A DNA stretch of 64,000 nucleotides from Actinoplanes sp. NBRC 103695 (GTDB lineage Bacteria; Actinomycetota; Actinomycetes; Mycobacteriales; Micromonosporaceae), in NCBI RefSeq assembly GCF_030269485.1, contig NZ_BSTL01000006.1, positions 372,001-436,000 on the forward strand, given 5' to 3'. Position 1 is the stretch's first letter. Each line of letters begins with the position of its first letter. The translations under genes were made by a program, and so were the position numbers. Positions 25,805-34,532 of the stretch are shown in pieces. The notes below the pieces were generated by a model. That model had not been told where the DNA came from. It made no database searches and saw only the letters and a list, made by a program, of their open reading frames with translations.

Positions 25805-27535
25805 GTGCTGCGCATCGGCAACTGCTCCGGCTTCTACGGGGACCGGCTGCCCGCGATGCGGGAGATGCTCGAGGGTGGCGGCACGGGCGGCGGAGCGGGC
25901 GGCGGAGCGGGCGGCGGAGCGGGCGGCGTGCTGGACGTGCTGACCGGCGACTACCTGGCCGAGCTCACCATGCTGATCCTGAGCCGGGACCGGGCGGCGG
26001 ACCCCGCGACCGGCTACGCGAAGAGCTTCCTCGCCCAGCTCCGCGACTGCCTCCGCCTGGCCCTCGACCGCCGCGTCCGCATCGTCAGCAACGCGGGCGG
26101 CGTCAACCCTGACGGGCTGGCGGCGGCGATCCGTGAGCTCGGCGTCGACGCCCGGATCGCGACGGTGCGCAACGTGGAGCAGGACGGCGGTCACGCCTAC
26201 CTCGGCGCCTTCGGCATCGCCCGCGCGCTGGAGGCGGGAGCGGACATCGTGATCACCGGCCGGGTCACCGACGCCTCGCTGGTGGTCGGCCCGGCCATCG
26301 CCCGCTTCGGCTGGAACCGCACCGACCTGGACGCCCTCGCAGGCGCCACGGTGGCCGGCCACGTCCTGGAGTGCGGAACCCAGTCGACCGGCGGCAACTA
26401 CGCCTTCTTCGCCGAGATCGCCGACCTGGGACGGCCGGGCTTCCCGATCGCCGAGATCCGCCCGGACGGCTCCAGCGTCATCACCAAGCACCCCGGCACG
26501 GGCGGCGCGGTCACGGCCGGCACGGTGACCGCCCAGCTGGTCTACGAGATCGGCGACGCCCGCTACCCCGGCCCCGACGTCACCACCCGCCTCGACACGA
26601 TCGAGCTGCGGCAACAGGGCAAGGACAGGGTCGAGATCTTCGGCGTACGCGGGGAAGCGCCGCCCCCGGACCTCAAGGTGGCGCATACCGCCGTGGGCGG
26701 CTTCCGCAACGAGCTCACGGTGGTCCTCACCGGGCTGGACATCGAGGCCAAGGCCGCCCTGTTCCGCCGCCAGTTCGAGGCCGCCGCGCGCACCCGGCCG
26801 GCCGAGGTGACCTGGACCCTCACCCGGCTCGACAGGCCCGACGCGCCCACCCAGCAGCAGGCGTCCGCGCTGCTCACGGTGGTGGCACGCGACAAGGACG
26901 AGAAGGTGGCCGGCCGGGCCTTCGCCGACGGCGCCGTGGAGCTGGCGCTGGCCTCCTACCCGGGTTTCTTCGCGACGTCGCCGCCCGGTCGCGCCCACCC
27001 CTACGGCGTCTTCACGGCCTCGTATGTCCCCCAGCGCGAGCACGAGGTGGTGCTGGCCGACGGCACGGTCGAGGCGATCGCCCCGCCCACGGTCACGCGC
27101 GCGCTGGAACCGCTGCCCGGCCCGGAAGCCGGTGACCCGGGCCGTAACAAAGAGAACGAACGTTCCTTCCCGGAGAAAGAACGTTCGTTCCCCCCGACGC
27201 GATCGCTGCCGCTGGGCACGCTCGCCGGGGCGCGGTCCGGCGACAAGGGCGGAGACGCCAACATCGGTCTTTGGGTACGTGACGCGCGGGCGTACCCCTG
27301 GCTCCGTGACCTGATCACCGAGCGCACCCTGAAAGCCCTGCTCCCGGAGGCGGCGGAGCTGCCGATCCGGGTCACCCGCCTGCCACGCGTCAACGCCGTG
27401 AACGTCGTGATCGAGGGCCTGCTCGGGCAGGGCGTCGCCTACAACGCGCGGTTCGACCCGCAGGCCAAGGGCCTCGGCGAGTGGCTGCGCTCCCGGCACG
27501 TCGACATCCCCGCCTGGCTGCTGGAGGACGCGTGA
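25805..27535 (+). CDS. AtuA-family acyclic terpene utilisation protein
   Basis: Protein of 576 residues with the DUF1446/AtuA domain (LRIGNCSGFYGDRLPAM, LTGDYLAELTMLIL, SNAGGVNPDGLAAAI, EQDGGHAYLGAFG, CGTQSTGGNYAFF) and a C-terminal AtuA-like ferredoxin-fold domain (LGTLAGARSGDKGGDANIGLWV). The family belongs to geranyl/citronellyl-CoA and related acyl-CoA pathways; its exact reaction is not settled. GTG 25805 is chosen because conservation begins at VLRIGNCSG. Two oddities: a 12-bp repeat adds GGGA units near residue 27, and a 12-bp inverted repeat lies in the linker between the domains. The stop overlaps the next start (GTGA). Confidence 0.88.
   Translation: MLRIGNCSGFYGDRLPAMREMLEGGGTGGGAGGGAGGGAGGVLDVLTGDYLAELTMLILSRDRAADPATGYAKSFLAQLRDCLRLALDRRVRIVSNAGGVNPDGLAAAIRELGVDARIATVRNVEQDGGHAYLGAFGIARALEAGADIVITGRVTDASLVVGPAIARFGWNRTDLDALAGATVAGHVLECGTQSTGGNYAFFAEIADLGRPGFPIAEIRPDGSSVITKHPGTGGAVTAGTVTAQLVYEIGDARYPGPDVTTRLDTIELRQQGKDRVEIFGVRGEAPPPDLKVAHTAVGGFRNELTVVLTGLDIEAKAALFRRQFEAAARTRPAEVTWTLTRLDRPDAPTQQQASALLTVVARDKDEKVAGRAFADGAVELALASYPGFFATSPPGRAHPYGVFTASYVPQREHEVVLADGTVEAIAPPTVTRALEPLPGPEAGDPGRNKENERSFPEKERSFPPTRSLPLGTLAGARSGDKGGDANIGLWVRDARAYPWLRDLITERTLKALLPEAAELPIRVTRLPRVNAVNVVIEGLLGQGVAYNARFDPQAKGLGEWLRSRHVDIPAWLLEDA
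25879..25926. repeat. 12-bp tandem repeat encoding GGGA units in the AtuA-family gene
   Basis: Four copies of a 12-bp unit (25879-25890 then three identical CGGAGCGGGCGG copies) give a Gly/Ala run between EMLEGG and VLDVLTGDYL, where relatives have a short turn. Confidence 0.85.
27154..27190. repeat. Inverted repeat in the AtuA inter-domain linker
   Basis: GAACGAACGTTC (27154-27165) and its exact complement GAACGTTCGTTC (27179-27190) with 13 bases between them. Local base composition is clearly less GC-rich than the flanks, and the segment encodes a charged linker (NKENERSFPEKERSF). Confidence 0.85.
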
Positions 27536-29127
27536 CCATCATCCGGTCCACCCTGGACACCTCGGGCGAGGAGGCGCTGGCCGCCCGCAAGTCCATGCTG
27601 GAGGCCCTCGACGCGGTCGCCACCGAGACCATGAAGGCCGTGGCCGGCGGCGGGCCCAAGGCGGTCGACCGGCACCACGCGCGGGGCAAGCTGACCGCCC
27701 GGGAGCGCATCGAGCTGCTGCTGGACCGGGACTCGCCGTTCCTGGAACTGGCGGCACTGGCCGGCTACGGCTCGGACTTCACCGTCGGCGGCAGCGTCGT
27801 GGCCGGGATCGGCGTGGTCAGCGGCGTCGAGTGCCTGCTGATCGGGAACGACCCGACGGTCAAGGGTGGCTCGAGCAACCCGTGGTCGCTGCGCAAGACG
27901 CTGCGCATGCACGAGATCGCCCTGGTCAACCGGCTGCCGGTGATCTCGCTCGTGGAGTCCGGCGGCGCCGACCTGCCCACCCAGAAGGACGTGTTCATCC
28001 CGGGCGGCGCGGTGTTCCGCAACCTGACCCGGCTGTCAGCGGCCGGCATCCCCACGATCGCGCTGGTCTTCGGCAACTCGACCGCGGGCGGCGCGTACCT
28101 GCCGGGGATGAGCGACCACGTGGTGATGATCGAGAAGCGGTCGAAGGTGTTCCTGGCCGGGCCGCCGCTGGTGAAGGCGGCCACCGGAGAGGAGTCCGAC
28201 GACGAGTCGCTGGGCGGCGCCGAGATGCACGCGACCGTGTCGGGGCTGGCCGACCACTTCGCGGCGGACGAGCCGGACGCGATCCGGATCGGCCGGCGCA
28301 TCGTGGCCCGGCTGAACTGGCACAAGTCCGGCCCCTCCCCGGCCGTGACGACGACGCCCCGCTACCCCGCCGAAGATCTGCTCTCGATCGTGCCACCCGG
28401 CCTCAAGGCGCCGTTCGACCCGCGCGAGGTGATCGCCCGGATCGTCGACGACAGCGACTTCGACGAGGTCAAGCCGCGGTACGGGAGCTCGCTGGTGACC
28501 GGCTGGGCCACCCTGCACGGCTATCCGGTCGGCATCCTGGCCAACGAGCGCGGCGTGCTGTTCAGCGAGGAGGCGCAGAAGGCCGCCCAGTTCATCCAGC
28601 TCGCCAACCGTTCGCACACGCCGCTGCTGTTCCTGCACAACACCACCGGCTACATGGTCGGCAAGGAGTACGAGCAGGGCGGCATCATCAAGCACGGCGC
28701 GATGATGATCAACGCGGTGTCCAACTCGACCGTCCCGCATCTGTCGCTGCTGATCGGCAACTCGTACGGCGCCGGGCACTACGGCATGTGCGGGCGGGCG
28801 TACGACCCGCGGTTCGTGTTCGCCTGGCCGAGCGCCCGGTCCGCGGTGATGGGCGCGCAGCAGCTCGCCGACGTGCAGTACATGGTGTCCAAGGCGTCGG
28901 CGCTGGCTCAGGGCAAGCCTTTCGACGAGGACGGTGCGCAGGTCGTGCGGCACATGATCGAGCAGCAGATCTCCGCGGAGGCGATGCCGATGGTCCTGTC
29001 GGGGCTGGTCTACGACGACGGGATCATCGACCCGCGGGACACCCGCGACGTCCTCGGCGTCGCGCTTTCCGCGGTCCACAGCGCGCCGGTGCGCGGCACC
29101 GGCGCCTTCGGCGTCTTCCGGATGTGA
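27532..29127 (+). CDS. Acyl-CoA carboxylase, carboxyltransferase (beta) subunit
   Basis: Carboxyltransferase of 531 residues that moves CO2 from carboxybiotin to an acyl-CoA. Its length and motifs fit the methylcrotonyl-/geranyl-CoA carboxylase branch: HHARGKLTARERIELLLD, NDPTVKGGSSNPWSLRKTLR, ESGGADLPTQKDVFIPGG, GNSTAGGAYLPGMSD and, in the C-terminal half, NNTTGYMVGKEYEQGGIIKHG and GNSYGAGHYGMCGRAYDPRF with oxyanion-hole glycines. It overlaps the AtuA gene by four bases and is followed by the biotin carboxylase gene seven bases later, giving a complete enzyme in one operon. Confidence 0.92.
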   Translation: MTIIRSTLDTSGEEALAARKSMLEALDAVATETMKAVAGGGPKAVDRHHARGKLTARERIELLLDRDSPFLELAALAGYGSDFTVGGSVVAGIGVVSGVECLLIGNDPTVKGGSSNPWSLRKTLRMHEIALVNRLPVISLVESGGADLPTQKDVFIPGGAVFRNLTRLSAAGIPTIALVFGNSTAGGAYLPGMSDHVVMIEKRSKVFLAGPPLVKAATGEESDDESLGGAEMHATVSGLADHFAADEPDAIRIGRRIVARLNWHKSGPSPAVTTTPRYPAEDLLSIVPPGLKAPFDPREVIARIVDDSDFDEVKPRYGSSLVTGWATLHGYPVGILANERGVLFSEEAQKAAQFIQLANRSHTPLLFLHNTTGYMVGKEYEQGGIIKHGAMMINAVSNSTVPHLSLLIGNSYGAGHYGMCGRAYDPRFVFAWPSARSAVMGAQQLADVQYMVSKASALAQGKPFDEDGAQVVRHMIEQQISAEAMPMVLSGLVYDDGIIDPRDTRDVLGVALSAVHSAPVRGTGAFGVFRM

Positions 29128-29134
29128 GGGAGTC

Positions 29135-31057
29135 ATGATCACCTCGGTTCTGGTCGCCAACCGGGGCGAGATCGCCCGGCGGATCTTCCGCACGTGCCGG
29201 CAGCGCGGCTTGGGCACGGTCGCGGTCTTCGCCGACCCGGACGCCGGCAGCCCGCACGTGGCGGAGGCCGATGCGGCCGTACGCCTGCCCGGCGCGTCAC
29301 CGGCCGACACCTACCTGCGCGGCGACCTGATCATCGAGGCCGCCCGCCGCGCCGGGGCCGACGCCGTCCACCCCGGGTACGGCTTCCTCTCCGAGAACGC
29401 GGACTTCGCCCGGGCCGTGCTGGACGCCGGGCTGACCTGGATCGGCCCGTCGCCGGACGCGATCGCCGCGATGGGCTCGAAGGTGTCGGCGAAGCGCCTG
29501 ATGGCCGCCGCCGGCGTACCCGTGCTGCCCGAGCTGGACCCGGCGACCATCACCGAGTCCGACCTCCCCCTGCTGGTGAAGGCCTCGGCGGGCGGCGGCG
29601 GCCGGGGCATGCGGGTGGTATCCGACATTTCCGATTTGAAGGATGCGATCGCGACCGCGTCCCGGGAGGCAGAGGCCGCTTTCGGTGATCCCGACGTCTT
29701 CTGCGAGCGCTACCTCCCGAGTGGGCACCACGTAGAGGTCCAGGTGCTCGCCGACCAGCACGGCACCGTCTGGGCGCTCGGCGAACGCGAGTGCTCGCTG
29801 CAGCGCCGCCACCAGAAGGTGATCGAGGAGGCGCCGTCCCCGTTGGTCGAACGCCTCGGCGGCGACCTGCGCAAACGCCTGCTCGCGGCGGGCCGGGACG
29901 CGGCCGCCGCGGTCGGCTACACCGGAGCCGGCACGGTCGAGTTCCTGGCGTCCGCGGACGGCGACTTCTGGTTCCTGGAGATGAACACCCGCCTCCAGGT
30001 CGAGCATCCGGTCACCGAGTGCGTCACGGGCGTCGACCTGGTCGCGCTCCAGCTGGACGTCGCCGAGGGGCGGCGGCTGACCGGCCCGGAGCCGGAGATG
30101 ACCGGCCACGCTGTCGAGGCCCGCCTGTACGCCGAGAGCCCGCTCGACGACTGGCGTCCGCAGACCGGCACGCTCGCCACGTTCGAGGTCCCCCTCCTGG
30201 ACGACGTCCGGGTCGACTCCGGGGTGGAGGCCGGCAGCGAGGTCGGGCCGCACTACGACGCGATGCTGGCCAAGGTCATCGCGTACGCCGGAACCCGTAC
30301 CGAGGCCGCCCGGAGGCTGGCCGCGACACTGCGCCGCGCCCGGGTGCACGGCGTCGCCACCAACCGTGACCTGCTGGTCGGCACCCTCCTGCACCCGGCG
30401 TTCCTGGACGGCACCGCGGACACCGGCTTCTACACGGCCCACCCGCCCGCGACGCTGGTCCGCTCCCCCGACGCCGCACTCCACGCTCTCGTGGCGGCGC
30501 TCTCCGACGCGGCCGCCGGGCGCGGCCCACTCCTGCCCGGCGTGACCAGCGGCTTCCGCAACATCCCGGTCGGCTTCCGCAGCCGGGTCTACGCGCTCGG
30601 CGACCGCGAGATCGAGGTCCGCTACCGCTTCGCCCGGGGCGTGCTGGAGGTCGACGGCGGCGACGCCCCCACGCTGGTCGACGCCGACGCGGCGCAGGTC
30701 GTGCTGGACGTGGACGGGGTGCGCCGGCGGTGGACCGTCGGGAGATTCGGCGATCGGGTCGTCGTGGACGGGGCCGACGCCTCGGTGGAGCTGACGGCGG
30801 TGCCACGGTTCGCGGACCCCTCGGCGCAGCTGCCCGCCGGGGCGCTGATCGCGCCGATGCCCGGAACCGTGGTGCGGGTGGGCGTGCGGGTCGGCGAGAC
30901 GGTCACGGCGGGCCAGCCGCTGGTCTGGCTGGAAGCCATGAAGATGGAACACGCGGTCAAAGCCCCCGGCGACGGCACGGTCAGCGAGACCCCGGTGACA
31001 CCGGGTCAGCAGGTGAGTCAGGGAACGCCGCTCGTGGTCGTACAGAGCCATGACTGA
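29135..31057 (+). CDS. Acyl-CoA carboxylase, biotin carboxylase/BCCP (alpha) subunit
   Basis: Protein of 640 residues that carboxylates its own biotin with ATP and bicarbonate. The biotin carboxylase domain starts at VLVANRGEIARRIFRT, with the ATP glycine loop KASAGGGGRGMR, catalytic SLQRRHQKVIEEAPS and EMNTRLQVEHPVTE. A BT-type linker follows and the C-terminal biotinyl domain has the modified Lys in EAMKMEHAVKAP. Architecture matches the methylcrotonyl-/propionyl-type alpha chain. The stop lies inside the TetR gene start (8-base overlap). Confidence 0.93.
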   Translation: MITSVLVANRGEIARRIFRTCRQRGLGTVAVFADPDAGSPHVAEADAAVRLPGASPADTYLRGDLIIEAARRAGADAVHPGYGFLSENADFARAVLDAGLTWIGPSPDAIAAMGSKVSAKRLMAAAGVPVLPELDPATITESDLPLLVKASAGGGGRGMRVVSDISDLKDAIATASREAEAAFGDPDVFCERYLPSGHHVEVQVLADQHGTVWALGERECSLQRRHQKVIEEAPSPLVERLGGDLRKRLLAAGRDAAAAVGYTGAGTVEFLASADGDFWFLEMNTRLQVEHPVTECVTGVDLVALQLDVAEGRRLTGPEPEMTGHAVEARLYAESPLDDWRPQTGTLATFEVPLLDDVRVDSGVEAGSEVGPHYDAMLAKVIAYAGTRTEAARRLAATLRRARVHGVATNRDLLVGTLLHPAFLDGTADTGFYTAHPPATLVRSPDAALHALVAALSDAAAGRGPLLPGVTSGFRNIPVGFRSRVYALGDREIEVRYRFARGVLEVDGGDAPTLVDADAAQVVLDVDGVRRRWTVGRFGDRVVVDGADASVELTAVPRFADPSAQLPAGALIAPMPGTVVRVGVRVGETVTAGQPLVWLEAMKMEHAVKAPGDGTVSETPVTPGQQVSQGTPLVVVQSHD

Positions 31058-31649
31058 CACGGCCTCCCCCAAACAGGACCGCAGCCGGGCGACGCGGCTA
31101 CGGCTGCTGGAGACCACCATCCGGTGCCTCGCCGCGCACGGATGGGAGGCCTCCACGGTCGGCCTGATCGCGACGGAGGCCGGCATCAGCCGGGGCGCGG
31201 TGCAACATCACTTCCGTACGCGGGAAGCTCTGATCCTGGGGGCCTTGGAGCACATGTTCGCGGAACGCGCGGCGCAGCTGGACGCCCTGCCCGAGCCGCG
31301 GGGCGCCGGGCCGCACCGAACCCACGCCGTCGTCGCCGGGCTGGTGGACGTCATCGGGGGCGAGCTGTTCCGGGCCGCGCTGCAGGTGTGGACCGTCGCG
31401 GCGGCGGACCCCGAACTGCGTGCTGCGGTCGTACCCCTGGAAAGGCATTTTGCACGAGGGGTGCACCGCCGGGCCGTCCGGCTGCTCGGCGCCGACGACG
31501 CCGATCCCGCCCAGCGGACCCTCGTCCAGGCGACCCTGGATCTCGCCCGCGGACTGGCGTTGGCCGACGTCCTGACCGACGACTCGCGGCGCCGAGCTCG
31601 TATTGTGCGAGCCTGGTCGTCGCAGCTCGCACTCGCCCTGGCACCCTGA
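31050..31649 (+). CDS. TetR-family regulator of the acyl-CoA catabolic cluster
   Basis: Repressor-type protein of 199 residues. The N-terminal HTH is RLRLLETTIRCLAAHGWEAS, then TEAGISRGAVQHHFRTREAL. The C-terminal ligand domain is helical and variable (AVVPLERHFARGVHR). Because it is the last gene of the AtuA/carboxylase operon, it probably senses an acyl-CoA intermediate and controls the operon through the palindrome at 25758-25779. That target is inference from position and symmetry. Confidence 0.88.
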   Translation: MTDTASPKQDRSRATRLRLLETTIRCLAAHGWEASTVGLIATEAGISRGAVQHHFRTREALILGALEHMFAERAAQLDALPEPRGAGPHRTHAVVAGLVDVIGGELFRAALQVWTVAAADPELRAAVVPLERHFARGVHRRAVRLLGADDADPAQRTLVQATLDLARGLALADVLTDDSRRRARIVRAWSSQLALALAP

Positions 31650-31746
31650 ACAAGGCCGGTGCGTGACCATGGACACTACGAAGGAGCGTTCGATTGCCTA
31701 AGATGCCTGCCGCACCACTTGTCGCCGCATGAACGAGGACTCCACG

Positions 31747-32445
31747 ATGCCGCTCACTCCCGCAGACATCCACAACATGGCCTTCAAGAAGCCGCCGATG
31801 GGCAAGCGTGGGTACGACGAGGAGGAGGTCGACGCCTTCCTCGACGAGGTCGAGCAGGAGCTGATCCGGCTCCTCGAGGAGAACGGGTCCCTCCGCGACC
31901 GGGCCCAGCGCGTGGGTGGCCCCGGTGGCGGCGGCAACGCGGCCTCGACCATGGTGCTCAACGGCGAGTTCGCCGAGATCGCCCAGCAGCTCGAACGGGC
32001 GCAGGAGGCACGCGCCCGGGCCGAGCAGACCGCGCGTACCGTCCAGGACCAGCTCGACCGGGCCCGCCGCTCGACCCCGCCGACGCCGATGCCGACCTCG
32101 CCGGCCGGTGACGACGACCGCAACGCCCGCGTGCTGGCCATGGCGCAGCGCACCGCCGACGACCACATGCGCGACGCCGAGCGCGAGGCCGACACGGTGA
32201 TCACCGGCGCCCGCGGCAAGTCCGAGCAGATCTCCAGCGAGGCGCAGCTCAAGGCGGCGACCATCGAGAGCGACGCCCGGCGCAACCACAGCGAGGCGCT
32301 GAGCACGCTGAGCGCCAAGCGGTCCGCCGCGCTCGACGAGATCGACCGGCTGGCGATGCTGGCGAAGAGCTACCAGACGGCGCTCAACGACCACGTCACC
32401 CAGCAGCTGCGCGAGCTGAACAGCGTGCCCGCCGGCGACGAGTAG
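31747..32445 (+). CDS. DivIVA/Wag31-like coiled-coil protein
   Basis: Cytoplasmic scaffold of 232 residues. The N-terminal membrane-curvature-binding motif [20 protein letters not shown] and [16 protein letters not shown] is close to Wag31. After a Gly/Pro linker, a long coiled coil follows ([21 protein letters not shown] heptads, [16 protein letters not shown]). I start at ATG 31747, which gives the family's canonical N-terminus and has a GAGG site; an ATG six codons earlier is possible. The chromosomal context is not the division/wall cluster where wag31 normally lies, so this is probably a paralog with a polar-growth or septation role. Confidence 0.9.
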   Translation: MPLTPADIHNMAFKKPPMGKRGYDEEEVDAFLDEVEQELIRLLEENGSLRDRAQRVGGPGGGGNAASTMVLNGEFAEIAQQLERAQEARARAEQTARTVQDQLDRARRSTPPTPMPTSPAGDDDRNARVLAMAQRTADDHMRDAEREADTVITGARGKSEQISSEAQLKAATIESDARRNHSEALSTLSAKRSAALDEIDRLAMLAKSYQTALNDHVTQQLRELNSVPAGDE

Positions 32446-32621
32446 GCCGTGTCCCGGGGATCAGTCATGTGCGAGGCGAGGTCCAGAGGGTGGCTGGCCT
32501 CGCCCGCGGCGCGCCCTCATCCTGGTGTTGGATGTGGGTGTGTCGTGGGTGGCGTCAGGCGCGCGCTGGGCCACGCCGCAGCCCTGGCTGATCCCCGGGA
32601 CACGGCCTGAGCCGCGCCCGG

Positions 32622-33971
32622 GTGCGGGTCTCGCACTTCAGCGACAGCCACCCGGGCCGGCCGGACGGGGTGTCGGCCTCGGTGGGCCGCACGGTAAAGC
32701 TGCTCCGCGAGGCCGGTCACCAGGTGCGCGACCACCGGCCCGGGCCGCTGATCGGGCGGCGCCGAGCCGACCAGCTGCGGGCGGTGCCGTACCCGGTCCG
32801 GCGCATGCGGGTGGCGCTCCCGTGGGGCGCCGGACCGGATGGTGCGCCCGCCGACGTGGTCCACGTGCACACCACGGGGACGGCCGGGATGACCGGGTTC
32901 GCGTACGCCGCCCGGCACCGCCTGCCGGTGGTCGTCACCTGGCACATCGACATGCTGGCGTACGTGCGGCACTACCCCGACCTGGCGATGGCCGCGGCGT
33001 CCTCCGCGCACCGGATGCGGCTGGGCTGGTCGGTCCGCGACTACCTCGAGCTGAGCGATTGGAACGGCCGGCGGCATCACCGGCTGTCGGTGCTCGGTCA
33101 CGGTCTTTTCGAGCGTACGCGGATGATCCTCGCACCGTCCCGCAAAGCGGCACTCGGTCTCCGAGCCGTGGGGAAGGTCCCGGAGATCCGGATCCTGCCG
33201 ACGCCGGTGACCGCCCCGCCGGTCGTCTCCGGCTCGGCACCTCTCTCCGGCCCGGCCCTGTCCGACCCAGCCCTTTCCGACCCAGCCCTTTCCGACCCGG
33301 CCCTTTCCGACCCGGCACTCTCAGGCCCGGCACTTTCCGACCCAGCCCTTTCCGGCCCGGCACTCTCCGGCCCGGCCCTTTGCGGTCCGTCCTTCTGCGG
33401 CTCGCGGCGCGCTCAGCTGGGCCTGCCCGCGGACGCGCCCGTGGTCCTGCACGTCGGGCGCGTCACCCCCGAGAAGAATCCCGCCCTGCTGCTGACCGCC
33501 TTCAAGCTTCTGCTGCGTACGGTGCCCGGCGCGCACCTGGTCCTCGTCGGCGCGCATCAGGGCCGCCGCGCCGTCCGTGCAGCCGCCGACCGCCTCGGCC
33601 TGGGCGACCGCGTCCGGCTGATCCCGCCGGTGCCGCCCCGCATGGTCGCCGGCTACTACCGGATGGCCGACGTGCTCGCCTTCCCGTCCCTGACCGACAC
33701 GCAGGGTCTCGTGCTGGCCGAGGCGGAGGCGTGCGGCCTGCCGGTCGTGGTCGCCGACGAGGCCCTCGCCCACCGCATCGACCCCGGCCTCCCGCCCCGG
33801 ATCGCCGCCGCGCCAGACCCGGCGTTGTTCGCCGCGGCCATCGTCCGGCTGCTGCGCGACGAGACGCTGCGGTCGGCAACCATCGAGACCGGCCGCCGCG
33901 ACATCACCGCCTTCACGCCGGAGCGCTACCTCACGTCGCTGGTGGCCGCCTACCAGGCCGCGCGGGCGTAG
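32622..33971 (+). CDS. GT4-family glycosyltransferase with internal pentapeptide repeat
   Basis: Predicted retaining glycosyltransferase of 449 residues with two Rossmann halves. The acceptor half includes VSHFSDSHPGRPDGVSASV, VHVHTTGTAGMTG and VTWHIDMLAYVRHYP. The nucleotide-sugar half has VVLHVGRVTPEKNPALLLTAF and the EX7E-type motif FPSLTDTQGLVLAEAEACGLPVVV. Between the halves, about 50 residues consist of ten copies of an LS(D/G)PA-like pentapeptide from a 15-bp minisatellite. The first in-frame start is GTG 32622, with a weak ribosome site. The acceptor may be a lipid or cell-wall glycan; this cannot be told from sequence. Confidence 0.87.
   Translation: MRVSHFSDSHPGRPDGVSASVGRTVKLLREAGHQVRDHRPGPLIGRRRADQLRAVPYPVRRMRVALPWGAGPDGAPADVVHVHTTGTAGMTGFAYAARHRLPVVVTWHIDMLAYVRHYPDLAMAAASSAHRMRLGWSVRDYLELSDWNGRRHHRLSVLGHGLFERTRMILAPSRKAALGLRAVGKVPEIRILPTPVTAPPVVSGSAPLSGPALSDPALSDPALSDPALSDPALSGPALSDPALSGPALSGPALCGPSFCGSRRAQLGLPADAPVVLHVGRVTPEKNPALLLTAFKLLLRTVPGAHLVLVGAHQGRRAVRAAADRLGLGDRVRLIPPVPPRMVAGYYRMADVLAFPSLTDTQGLVLAEAEACGLPVVVADEALAHRIDPGLPPRIAAAPDPALFAAAIVRLLRDETLRSATIETGRRDITAFTPERYLTSLVAAYQAARA
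33242..33391. repeat. 15-bp minisatellite in the glycosyltransferase gene
   Basis: Ten units of a 15-bp repeat related to CTTTCCGACCCAGCC encode LS(D/G)PA. Units differ at a few positions (GAC/GGC, CCA/CCG), and the last is degenerate. Confidence 0.9.
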
Positions 33972-33972
33972 G

Positions 33973-34105
33973 CCCCTCGCCCGCGGACGCCTGCCGGGCC
34001 CCGCGTAGACCTCTCACCCACGGACGCCCGGCAGGCCCCGCGTAGACCCCTCACCCACGAACGCCCGGCAGGCCGCGCGGCGAAACGCCCGGCAGGCAGC
34101 GCGCG
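33973..34105. repeat. 37-bp tandem repeats after the glycosyltransferase gene
   Basis: Three 37-bp units (33973-34009, 34010-34046, 34047-34083) and a partial fourth. An 11-mer of unit 1 (33989-33999) is the exact reverse complement of the matching part of unit 2 (34026-34036), so the array can also fold as a terminator-like hairpin. It ends eight bases before the SDR remnant. Confidence 0.85.
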
Positions 34106-34112
34106 TGCAGGC

Positions 34113-34380
34113 CTACCAGGGCACGCGGGCGTAGTTTTTCAGCAGCACGCCGTGGACCGGGTCGCCGCTCTCGCCGCGGATGATCGGGTCGTAGATCCGC
34201 GCCGCCGCGTCGACGACGTCCAACGGCGGACGCCAGCCGGACGCCGCGCGGCGGGCCTTGCGAGCGGCCGGGTTCTCGTCGGTGATCCAGCCGGTGTCGA
34301 CGCCGCACATGTGCACGTGGTGCCGGGCCAGGTCGCCCGCGCCCACCTGGGTCAGCATGTTGAGGCCGGAACTCAGTCGC
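34113..34380 (-). pseudogene. 5'-truncated SDR remnant at the island edge
   Basis: Only about 85 C-terminal residues survive. They match an SDR subgroup by memory: GLNMLTQV, then CGVDTGWITDENPAARK, a PPLDVVDAAARIYDPI stretch and LLKNYARVPW. The Rossmann part and the YxxxK site are missing. Similarity stops at about 34380, exactly where base composition changes to the lower-GC island, so the upstream half was probably lost when the island was inserted or reshuffled. Confidence 0.75.
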
Positions 34381-34532
34381 CAACGATGCGGTAGCGTGCG
34401 AAGAGGAACTGAGGTTACACGAGATGATCAATGGCGCGTAAACCTCGGGTGTAGGCCATCGAGTCTTGATAGACATTGGTATCCGAGGGCATGCCAGCTG
34501 GTCCGCCGCAACCGTTAACGCGGAGGAGATGT

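Noticed and set aside
25718..27499. 593-aa minus-strand open frame over the AtuA-family gene
   Set aside because: Antisense shadow; it would also obliterate the divergent promoter and operator region.
33242..33391. Tandem repeats considered as a CRISPR array
   Set aside because: Units are contiguous 15-mers inside a coding frame, without spacers, and no cas gene is near. The same reasoning excludes the arrays at 13891, 14905, 25879 and 33973.
34051..34476. 141-aa minus-strand open frame at the island border
   Set aside because: It reads the SDR remnant out of frame and has no ribosome site; the 34113-34380 frame carries the recognisable SDR C-terminus instead.
34380..34532. tRNA or attachment site at the left island edge
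   Set aside because: No cloverleaf, no CCA-type 3' end and no matching direct repeat at the right edge could be found by eye; no integrase gene is present.
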